NCBI GenBank assembly: GCA_019096065.1
Contig: JAGUCH010000008.1
Span: 4,593,001 to 4,657,000 of the forward strand
Reading direction: 5' to 3'
Length of the DNA stretch: 64,000 bases
Source: Paracyclopina nana
Lineage: Eukaryota; Arthropoda; Copepoda; Cyclopoida; Cyclopettidae
Shown: piece by piece, positions 36,401 to 48,400 of the stretch
Numbering within the stretch: the stretch's first letter is position 1
How the letters are laid out: each line of letters opens with the position of its first letter
Program-made: the position numbers and the translations under genes
The notes under the pieces: model-generated
The model's input: the letters and a program-made list of their open reading frames with translations, nothing else
Told to the model about the DNA's origin: nothing
The model's database searches: none

Positions 36401-39400
36401 ACAATTTTCACCATGTCGGCTCGTAAATCATTTGCCTCGTTGCAAACTCGCGAAATAGTAACGAGAACATTTACATGGCTAGTTTGAGAAGACATTCAAA
36501 ATTTCCGGTTAACGTCAATTTTTCTGCGAGCGTGACTGCACCAATTGTATAATAAGAAATTTGACCACGATTGAATTTTGCCGCCAGTTTCTTCTAGGAA
36601 AAATGAAATTCGTTTAGAAATTGCATTATGACAAAAGAGGCTAGCAAAGAAGCAAAATAACATCAATTTTCAGAGTAATACGAGTACTTTAGGCAGACCA
36701 AGTGGCAAAATTTCAGATGGTGAGATCAGCAGACAAAAAAATCTCTGAACTGACCATAGGATATGCATTTGCATGAAATTGTTAGGTACTACGATTCAAG
36801 CCTAGATGCGTGACCATATAGAGAAACACAGCATTATAATTATTATTCCACCTTCCAAGTCAGACCAGTTCCAGATTAATTCAGTCATGTCATCGATTCA
36901 TATGCATGGCGTTCTTACAAGGTTTCCCTTTTTTTCAATTGCGTGATTTTACGAAAACTCGTCAACAAATGCATAATGTTTTTCTCACACAAAATCAGAA
37001 ATCGATTTGTCTGTGCTGACTGATTGATAGGTCGAGATGACATCAATTTCCGATTGGCACAACTTCTGCTCGACTATTTTTGGAAGGACGACTTTTATTC
37101 GATTACCACAATGGTAAAAAACCTAATTTGGCTAGTGGAATGAAATTCGTGTGAGTGAGACGCAGTCAGGTGTTGCTTTAATTAATGAAGATCCATGAGT
37201 AACTGATTACCTGACGTAGCATAACAACTCAAGTCACGAAACTGGCAGCAATAGTAAAGCCAACAAAAACAAAATAACAGCTGAGAATCAACAATTCTAA
37301 AAAGAGAAATGGACGATTAATTTCGTTTAGCTAACTGAGCTTGACAACATATATGAGCTTGACAGAAATGTTCATGGTGATTGTGATGAAGAAGCTCTAG
37401 CATGAAACTTTGGAACAAATTGGAAATTTATGTCAGTTGGCAACTGACTGTTCTTCTTTCAGGGGTAGAGAGAGGCTTAATGCCTTTCTAAATGGGTACA
37501 AAACAGCTATGGTCGAAAATTTAACGCTTGACTCGTTCTCAAGCTCACATCCTTAGCACGAAGTAGAAGAACAGAAGACACTTCTGAAATTCAAGACAGC
37601 TCAATTTCAAACTTCAAAGTTAGGGTAGCGTAGCACAGCGGGACTTATTTGTACTCCAAACACATTATGCTGCTATCGGTAATGAGGTTTAACATCTTAA
37701 TTTCACAGTTCCATAGTCAGTTTTTTTATTTCAGTTATGCGTTTTCATCGTTTAAATTGCATCAATCTGTCTCAGTCCTTGAGTCTTTGCCTATGAGTCT
37801 CAGTCCTTGGGTCTCAGTCCTTGAGTCTCAGTCCTTGAGTCTCAGTCTTTGAGTCTCAGTCCTTGAGTCTTTGCCTATGAGTCTCAGTCTTAGAGTCTCA
37901 GTCTAAGAGTCTCAGTCTTAGAGTCTCAGTCTTAGAATCTCAGTCCTTAGAGTCTTATTAGCCTTTGAATCTCAGTCTTTTTTACCCTCAGTCTTTGAGT
38001 CAGTTCTTTAATCTCATCATTCTTTGAGAGACTTTAAGCCTCAGATTTTTAGTTTTATCCATTGACATGGTATTCGGTCATGATCACCTTTTAGGTCTTT
38101 TTTCAACCTGACCCAAAGTGCATGGGAAGTAGAAGTAGCTACTAGTGTGTGCGGTCTCTTCTCCTTGTTAAACAAGAGTGGCTTTGACGAGTTTAAGCGT
38201 AACCCGATCCGCTTTCCATGAAAATTACAGGAATTTTTACACATTTCCCTGTTCAAGATCTTGTTCCTTCAGCTTTGAAGAAAGAGTTGCACAGGAAATG
38301 GACTTTCTCTTTGTGTGCCAAGTGTGACCCTTGGGACACTTTTTTACACTTGGCTACCTTTCCAAACGGATTATCTGAACACACCTAGTGCAACTATACT
38401 CAACATGAGATTTCAGTTTATCTCTGCTCCAACTGGATGCTCCAACTGGATGTTTTTTATGGTGTCAAAATATGGTGGGATTATTAAAGGAATGCTATCT
38501 TCTTTCTTGTGTTTTAGAAGGGTTTTTGGCCTGAACACAATCCAGCTGCTTTTGAGCTCCCCCTTTACTACTTCCGACCCCCTCTTAAATGCAGCAGTAA
38601 CTTGACCACTATCAGAGCCGGCCAACAAACCTTCTAAATGGCGACGAAACGAGATGAGCAGAAACTCAATTGAGACTGGATTCCACCACGGTCCAATGCA
38701 ATTAAGCCTTAGCTTGAAAATGCTCCAAAATAGCTCACCATCACCCCAACAATAACAACAACAGCTTAATTAATGCAGCTAGCTGGATGTAAACTTCTGT
38801 CTGTGAAGCCCAACTCGAAGTTGAACTATGTGATCAATATGATAGAGTAGGAAGGGGTTGTGAAGTGGTCTGGAGCTATTGATTTTCCATGGAAGAAGTG
38901 AAACTCTTGAAGCACCCACTTGAAACTTCAAAGTTGACAAATCAGGCTGATGCAAATGTGTCGATGATTCCATTTTTAGCAAAGAAAGAGGAATGCTTTC
39001 TCGTCTTGGATGAGCGAAAATGTCTACTTCCTCCCCTTGCAGCACTTGAAGAATATTCCAAGTTGTCAGTAGGTATAGAGTATGAAATGGCAAGGGAGAT
39101 CTATTGAGCTCGCTGGAATGCCTAAGTTCTCACAGTTTATCCACCTGGACACCCATGAAATGTGGGCGTCTTCAGCGAGAAATTGCACAAGTATATACGA
39201 CCCCACCAGAACTTTTCCCTTTTTTTCGTTAAATAATCGATTACTTATCATGGTTGATTTTAGTTCTCGATGATTACTTGTCTCGGTTGCAAATCGGTGA
39301 CGGAATTCAATGCTGAGAAATCAATTTGCTAATGAAAAGTAACTGATATTCAAAGTTGATTATTTCCTGATCATTTCTTATGCTTGGCCACTTTCAGCAG

Positions 39401-42400
39401 ATTATTCAAGAACTTTTCAGGAACTTTCCAAGAATTGAGTTCAGTTAGTATTCAAGGACTTGATTTCAGCTATTATTCAGGGACCTGTCAAAAATTATTT
39501 TTTTTACAGCTTTCTAGCTTTTTGATTAGGCTTACTCATTCTTTAAACAATGATGGCTTATAACTGAAAGAAAGAAAGTTAGAAAAGCCAATATGAAAGT
39601 TTACCCAGGGTGGACTCGAACCCATGAACCTCAGATTTGGAATCCAGTGCCTTGCCTCTAGACCACAGATGTCTCACTCTGATTTGGGCTTTTTTAGCTA
39701 TAATATTGTGCAGAACATACTCTAGATGGAGCTAGCTTTAATTTTTAGTGTACTGGGACATGTTTTTTAAGTCCAGGTGTCACTGAATAGTTTTTGACTG
39801 CTCAAGAAGAATACACAATTGAAATATTGCTGAAATAAAAAGTTCAAAATAGCTCTTGAAACTGTGAAAAAGTATTTATAAGTTATTGACATGAACATTC
39901 CTGAATTGTTATTGAATACTCAAGTTTCATTCATTATTGAAAAGCTACTGAACATAAGCTCTTGCATAGTTCTTGAATTGTTAAGAAGCTTTTGTTGTTG
40001 AAAAGTTGCTGAAATGAACATCACTGAATAGTTCTTGAAAAAAATAAGCATAATTTATTGTTGACAAGTTGATGATTGAAAGTTCTTGAATAGTTCTTGA
40101 ATTATCAAAAAGTATTCATTATTGAAAAGTTGTTGAATTGAACATTAGTGAATAGTTCTTGAATAGTCAAGTAATATTAGGCCTGGATCAGCTGGTCCTG
40201 ATTGCAGCGCAATTTCGGTTATAATTTCAGCTGCTGTTTGTAATTGCGCTGCAATTTAAGTGGATCAGCTACTACAGATAATTGCAGTGCAATTTCGGCG
40301 AGCAAAGCAGCGGCGGAACTTTAAGAGTAAAGTCAACCAAACCTTTGCAATTTAAGTTGGTCTTATTTTTTGGCCTTATTTGTCATAACAGAGGCTGCTG
40401 TTGATAGTTTATGCTCTAATGATCACATTTTAGAATTTTGGTCTTAAAGTTTTACTTTAAACCCGCTACAGAAGTAATTTTTGCACATAGCAAAAATTGG
40501 ATTACAATTACCAGCTGATCGCTGTTATGTTGACAATTGCATCGCAATTACGGCCCTTAAAATTGCGGTGAAATAACCAGCTGATCCAGGCCTTAATCAA
40601 AGAATGTTTATCGAGATTTGTGTTAAAGATTCTTTGCCAAGAATTCGAGTAATAATCATAAACGATTATTTCTTTGAGTCAAATTAACCGACTAATCGAG
40701 ACAAAATCGTAGAACGATTCTTTACCGAATACCTACTTTGGAGGAATCGTGTAACATTCGTTCTCGAATCGGGAACCTAAGTTCTGGTGGGGGAGTGGTG
40801 TAGTATATAGGGGAATTTTCTGACAATTCAAACAAACAAAATTCAAAATTGGCTGAGGAATTAACGGAGTGAAATAAATATATCTTGACTGCCTTGCTTT
40901 GCAGCTAGCCATATAATGGGGTGTGAGCAACTGACTTCGTAAGGGAAGACTTGACACAGCTGCGCATTTACTTCCAACGTTTCAAGCTGTTATATACTAT
41001 ATTCTATGGCTGGGGTGTCCCCCTAAAAACATGCCCAAAATTCACTCTGCCAATGATAAATGGCACCTTCTCCTCTCACCGTTACGACTACAGCATTAAA
41101 AGTGCAATATGGTATTTCATCGCGATGATTCTTTCCAAATTATATGCTCTTTCGCTAACTTTGATTCAAGGGCAAAATCACATACATTTTGTTCAAAAAC
41201 ATATTGAGACCTTGTGTTTATTTAATTTTGCTTAGGTATTTTAGTTGAATGCTGGATTATTAAAAATGATGATGGAAGTGAAATAAATTTTGGGAGCTTC
41301 AGGACTGACAGGAGGGTAAAATGGACCTATACGTCGGGACACAAAGCCATAGATCTACATAGCGCGAGCACCCATTGTGTTCAAGTGCTTTGCTTGCCAA
41401 AGCAACAGCAGCAGTGGACTTTTTTTCAAGTTGTGCTGTGACAGTTATGGATATTGCTCCACACCTCTCCACGCTTTTTCGTACAAGCATGAAAATTGTT
41501 ATGGCAAAATATATCAGATATGCTCGATCTCTGTCATACATACAATTTCACATAGCAGTATCAGATAAGTGAAGCAAATGTTCAAAAGGGAGAGGCGGCT
41601 TTCATGTACGTGTGTGGTACATATGAAAAGGAAAAAAATTGAAAAATACCAGCCTAATTTCCATGACATTGAAAAGGTCCATGAAAAAACTAAGCATAAT
41701 GGAGACGTACTGAGAAAATGAACTTTTCAGCCGTTGAGTGCATAATCCGGGATTTGTGACACGCTCTCTCCCCCTTTTGTACTCTCGCGCAGAAATAGCA
41801 AAAGTTGGATCAGTGATTGCTTAAAAGCCCTATCAATCATCCCTAACAGAGCAGTTCTTTTTATTAACACCACCAGAGAGCATAGAGCACATGCGATGTA
41901 GTAGAAGATCCAATATGTTTATCGAATCAGCTCGTGGAGATCAGAGCAATTACTGACGCTGCGTGAAACCCATCGGCGACACACTGGGCCAACAGCATCC
42001 CAATTCACAAATACTCGCGCGCGCACATTTGGCCCACTTTTCTTAACGATAGGACAGGAATTCTGAGCTTCTTCTCCACTCCTCGGTTAATTAAGGACAT
42101 CAACACTCATGCACAGAAGATATCGCGAGACCCTAGTTGCATTGTTTTTCGCAATTTGCAGCATGTTTCGCATTTCTCGTGAACACTCTATGGGGTGTAG
42201 TTTTCGTGTAAGATTCTCATTAGCTCCTGCTTTTTGGTCTACCTTCTTTTTTGTGCTGTGGTCGTCTCCAAGATCTCGCGGCTTCCTAATCATTAGTTAA
42301 CTCGCTTTGCAACGCACTGTGGCGGGATTTAGCCAAAGCCTCGACATCCAATCTTCCTTAAAAACTTGGTGTAAAACTAACAAATTGCACAGCTACTACT

Positions 42401-45400
42401 ACAGCCCCACTGAAAAAAAGGGAAGACAGACATATCCTCCTTTAAAACTATAGATATTAAGGAATTTCTCAACAGATGTGAGATTTTTGGCCATGGCCTG
42501 ATGACATGTGGAATGTCAGTCATCCAATAGATAGATCTCCCCTCCTCATTTCTTGCTGAAGACTTTTGTTGTTGTTTTTGCAGCAGCAGCAGCGGCAGAA
42601 GTAGATGAACTTTGCCAAAAAGATCATTCAAACTCCATTACTCAGTAAGGAGTCTAGTAGTAACTTGGCTTAATTTCCCTTCGAAAATTAACAAGTACTC
42701 CTACTAGTTGTATCTACACCCACAATTGCTCATTTTTGCACATGTCCAAGCCATGTGGACGATTTTTCATGGCTGCGCACAAGAAAATAGCCAAAATGCA
42801 CATAGAATAAGCATTACCTGCAAAATAATGACCCTGATGTGCAGTTGGGCTGAAGATTGAGCCAGTGCTATATACCCTTCATAAATCACATTTTCCCCAA
42901 TAATTCTGCCTATATTATGGTAGTAGTACTACACTGTCCTCGCGCATTTTCCAAGCACCAAATATGGTGGCACAAAGGTTTGACTAATAATTTTGCAGCC
43001 GAACGGTTAAGCACACTTTAGATAAAAGTATTTGCATCGCCGTCGTGAATTGCCTCCTGCTGACTTTCAATAGGCTCGTGGTTTAGGGATCTATTAGGGA
43101 ACCGACTAAAGACGTATGGCCAATACTTTGTGGCTATAAGAAATCCATTACTTTGGGTTACAGCCCAACGACACACTCACACGTACACAAAGAGCCCCGC
43201 TCATTTCTCAGCCCAAACCTTGGCAGTTGAGGAAAATGTGTCACCAAATAATCGTACTCGGCTGAATCTGGAGAAAATTGCATGAACAAAAAATTGTCCA
43301 GAGCAAAACCACATTCACACTCTCTCTAAGGGAACAGCCGTCATCGTTTACGATGGGAGAAAAAGTGTGCTTTTTTCCGCTGAATTCCACACATTTATCG
43401 GATTTCTGATCAGCTGGTTATATGATGACCTACAGCTAAAAATTTCAATTAGGAAATAGACGATCCATTACTCAATGTCACACACTCTGGTCCTCTTGCT
43501 GAAACATTGATGATGTCAATTTGACCAAAAAAGGGAAATGGAAAAAATTACTGTGGCTGCTCCACATTACTAGCCATTTTCTTCTCACAGTTTATTTTTC
43601 TCCTTCTCCAGTTTTACAAGTAGTTTCCGTTTCTCACGAATTTGTAACAGACCCAATGATGCGTGATTTTTACATAGATAGCTTAAAGTCAAAAAGCTTT
43701 ACGATATGCAGAGCTAGACTATTTGACCGTTTTTTCCACCATTTATGATAGTCAACAGATGTCTGACCTCGATATGACAAGCTTTTAGTTTACACACGCA
43801 GGTCGATTACTTTTTAATGCAACAAGAAGGGTGTTGTCCTTGCTGTATCAACTTTTTCCATCAACATAATAAGTGAATGTGGCGCGTTCATTTACTGCCT
43901 ATTTCCTTATCACATGATGAAACTTCCATTTGTGAAAAAAATGTCAACTTTTTTGTATTATTAATGATACAGCCTTTTTCAGTCAAAACAGGAGCTACTA
44001 CAATCAATAAAACAATTAATGAGGCTTGATAGCAATCGACCAATTTTATGATAACTTATTCAGATCTAAACTTTGCTAAGTGTTTTTTGAAACTTTCCGG
44101 CTTATGAAGATTCCTTTATAACTCTGAGTAATGCCAACTGTAAAATGAGTCCAATTTCTGTTAATTGCAAAAGTGCTTGTTCGTAGTTAATGAGTCATTA
44201 ATTTTTGCTGACCAGAGCGTGGCTTGAGGCTTGATTATAATGGCTTGTAAAAGGGTGGAGCAACAACGCTTAAGTGACAAAGTATTTGGCATCAATTTCG
44301 ATGTCAAATGTAATGAGTCTTTGAGAGGAGTGTGAAGAAGGAATTTCTGAAACAGCTACTCGTTTTTTACTAACCATGTACTTGTAGAAGATGACCTGTC
44401 AAATTTGTTCACGCCCCCAGTTTGAGAACAACGATCCTCAAGCAATTTCCATCACCACAAATTTCTTGGCACAAAATGTCTTGCATTTTATAATTGAAAA
44501 TTTTCTGTTGCCCTAGGGAGTCGAAAATGAGTTGAAAATGCCACTGTGTACTATATTCTTACAGATGTGTGTGTGCAAATTTGAGCTCGTTAGTTGCTAA
44601 CAACATAAACAAGTTCTTGGGCATTTTTTGCACTAATAATAATAATGATGGTGATGACCCCGTTTGATTGAGCAGCCAATTATCGGTATAAAGCCATTTG
44701 TCATCACTGCAATTAAGGCCATGTCAGCTCTTGCATAATTGATGCTCAGTTTCTAATCTAATGCCTAAAAGGTGGGCGATAGCTACTTTTATGAAGCAAG
44801 TGCAACTTTGCTACCAATTACTAAAGCAAACACTCTGGGGAAATTACCATACTAATGCACTAAAAAACCACGTGGCAGTGTACTATTATATAGGATTCTG
44901 CACTAGTTTTTTATCGGGCCACAACATGCAGCGAAACTTTTATTATAAATTAAAAGTTCCTCCTTCTATTTTGGCAAACTTTTGCTGCTGCGTACAGAAA
45001 ACAGTTGCCACATTGTAGCCCAGCACAAGTAATTTCCGCCACAACAGCCAGCTAGTAGGCTGCTTGTTGACCCAAATGCTAACACCCTGCTAGAAGACCC
45101 TGAAAAGTGCATCAAGTCTGGCCAATGGAGTCCCGAGTATGAGTAATGGTTGCCAGGGTCAAAAGTCACGAGACACGCAAAGCAATAAGAACAGTTTGTG
45201 TGTCATCATGGCAAACACTTGAGAGAGTCCCAAGAAGTCCTTATGAACGAACTTTGTTATGATTGGAGAAATAGTGGATTTCCAGCCATAAAATGAATGC
45301 TGCTTCAAGCTCTGCTATCTGTTTCAAATATCTGCTGGCCGTAATGGCTCCATTTCTGACAAAGGGACAAAATGGCCTGCTTTGATGCTGCTGGAGGTCC

Positions 45401-48400
45401 GAGACAAATGCTCCCCAAAAAAACATAGTAGGGTCGACTTGCCCTTTTTGCAGTTAAAAAAACATTAGTATTCCTCTGGTTGGTTCGTAAAAAAGGAGGT
45501 TTTTTTAGCCAACAATAAACAACCTCCTCCTCATTCCCCAGTGTGCATTTTTAAAGAGCACCACGCCTTTTTGATGTCACCGCAGATAGAGCACAAAACT
45601 TCTTGAATTTCCCCCCATTTTTTGCTGGCAGCATCCATGTGGGTGGCATTTCCACTCTCAAGGACGCAATAATTGCATATTTGCATACATATTAATGCCT
45701 CCACAAGGCAAGGGATGAAAGGAGGCATTCTTGTGCAAAAAAGCTGCTGTACCTCCAATAATAGCCATATACTGAATAATAATAGTAATCGACGCGTGAC
45801 ATGCAAGGCTGGTGCTGTAGTAGACAAAGCATTTTGCCAGAAAGTTGGACCAAATGACTTTTGCTTGCCAGGGGTGATTCCAATAGTTCTAGAAGTGAGG
45901 AATATGAATTGCTTGGCTTAGCAAGAAAGTTCCCCCATGCTTGGTTCCCCTCTAAAACTACTTTATACTCTCTATACAGTACTTTGGCTGGAACAAAGAA
46001 CAATATATAACCAGGAAGGCATATTATTAGGTTTTCATTTCCATGCCATCATTTGGACAGCTTTGCAGTTTGCATGAAAGGCATGACTAAAATTGCCAAA
46101 TTTCACCTGCAGGATAGTAACAATATGGAGCTCTTTTGTGCTCTAAGTCAAGGGCATTGTAATATGCAAAAAAAGGTTGTCAACAGTTGGATAGAAAAGG
46201 GTGAAGGTGTAGTGTTATATTGATCAGTGCTTTTTTCCTTCATAAAAGAAAGCAAGTGTTCCGTATGAACGTTTCAGGGAGCCAATTTCGATAATGAGAG
46301 GAAAAGCCAGGCTTCAGAGGAAAATTTGGAGGTAGAGGCAAAAAGTATTGCCATTGCAAGGGATTAGATTGCTTCCCTAGCTAGCTCCTGGTCCTTCTCC
46401 CCTCCTAGTCATCTTGGCTTTAGCTATAACCAAATAATGTGTGCTAGGTACTATACTGCTAGTCTTACACCTTGGAACGATGGTTTTGGTGCTACTATAC
46501 GCATGTGTGTGTTATGAGCCTACATTTACTACACCCCTAGCGATACATTACTGCTACAGCCCTCCTTCAGCTTTATGAAAGATTCAACCCATTCACTGCA
46601 ATGGTTAATTATTTCTGGGTAGTACACTGCAGTATCCAATTGCACAATAATAGTTTGCTCATATTTACTGAGTTGGCAAGATTGGATTTTTCAAGAAGAA
46701 GAAAAGGAGCTTTCCGTTTAAAGAAACAGAGGGAAATGCACCACACTTCTCGCAGTTGTGTCATCATGAGCTTTCCCTCCTCACACACCCTGAAAATGGT
46801 TAGTAGCCTTCATGGGAAGGGGAAATTTTTCCCTTACCTACTATATACCTAGCACAGCAAGCTATTCAAGCACTCCTGACTGCTTTCTAATATCCTGACT
46901 GTCTGGCATGATCCTGTATAATGTATGCTCTCATACCCAAGGTTTGCCAAAACGGTTTCATAGCTGAATAGCCCCATGCTATCAAGCCAGACTGAAGTTG
47001 GCTAAATTCTAGATACTAGAAAAGTTCAGCTCGAAGCAAGCAAATTGCTGCGTTGCTTTCTAATCCATGCTTTTTACCATGACTCATAAACGTAAATTGA
47101 GCTAGGTACCCAGCGCAGTAGCTTGCTCCTCAATAATCACCTTGAAGCATGCAACCTACTAAGGAAGATATCTCCTCTCAAAATGCTATGAAAAATAGTA
47201 GCATACGTGTACGTGGAGAGCTACTAGAAGACGAATAATGGCGAAACATCAAGTTAGCTCCCCTCCTTGCAGCATCACCACGTACGTAGAAATAGCAAAT
47301 GCAATACTTAGACCGATGATGCTAGCTAGCTGATACATCACAACACAGTGGAAAACAGTATCTAAAAAAAGATATCCAGGAAATTAGGGAGACAACGAAC
47401 TATAGCTGCTACAATTTTACCGCATAAAAATGGATACAGCAAAGTTAAGAAAGCAGCATCGTTAATCATTCTAGTGTACTATGTTGTACACTATGCAGTA
47501 GCATTGTTCCCAAAACGGCACGAGATCAAAATGCAGACAAAGCTCTTTTCATACCCCTAATAGGCGCATTTACACAAGAAATTAAGACATCTCCAGAACA
47601 GCTGAGTCCGAAGGGAAATTGCTTTCTTCCTAGGTGTACGTACACCACGACTATCATCAATTCTAGTTAAGATGAATCCTTTTTCTCCCCAATTTGCAGT
47701 CTGCCATGGTTCGCGGTTTACACGCCCCTTGGCTACATTGCTGCCAACTGAATACATCTTATCAGTTTATGTATCGTTACATAGGGAAGATTTGTTTGGT
47801 TTGGCACGCGACCAACGAGAGATGAACGCGGAAGATACCAAGGATGACTCATATGTAGAACTCATATGTAGAACTACTTACAAGTAAATTGCATATTACA
47901 CGATTTTTTCCAATTATTAGGGCCGGAACTTGGCCATCATCTAGTGCTTGAGAGCCGATGCGAAAAAAGGGGCTGCTGCTAAGTAAGAAATGGTTCCCCA
48001 CTTCCTTTCCTTCCGCTTTTATTTCCGGCTTTCCCCCCTGACATTACTACACTTAACAACATCGTTTTTCTGGGGCAGCGAAGGAGTCACCCATCTGCAA
48101 AAATTGGATCATGCATAATTTTCTGCAACATGTTTTCCCTCATCTGCTTCTTTTCTGTTGTCAACATGGCATAAGAAGCTAGCTTGACTCGTGACATTCG
48201 ATACGCTTGAAGATTGACTCACTCAGCCTAATGAGTCTTTTTCTCCTTCTTTCAGGCCAATACCGATCTCCACACATCACCGAGCACCCAACTTCGATGA
48301 CAGTGCCGAAAAACGAGCCACTTACGCTGAATTGCAAAGCTGACGGGATTCCAGAGCCAGAAATCAAATGGTACAAGGATGGAGTTGAAGTGCCCACAGC

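Larger units (their letters stand above)
39190..40810. mobile_element. Composite foldback element with nested MITE and tRNA-like core
   Basis: The ends are inverted relatives: AGTATATAC...CCCCACCAGAACTT on the left (39190-39214) and its complement on the right (about 40779-40810). Subterminal AATCGATTA-like motifs occur on both sides. Inside are GAATAGTTCTTGAA-type degenerate repeats (inverted copies at 39395-39490, direct copies at 39780-40175), a tRNA-like sequence, and MITE copy B inserted near the right end. The left arm is GC-poor and diverged, so the element is old. No transposase frame. Confidence 0.55.

Noticed and set aside
37649-37852. Frame encoding a Ser/Leu-rich peptide
   Set aside because: It is a translation of the 14 bp minisatellite.
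48207-48255. ATG at 48207 as the start of roundabout with a signal peptide
   Set aside because: The hydrophobic stretch before Ig1 is the pyrimidine tract of a splice acceptor. A phase-matched signal-peptide exon exists at 30381.
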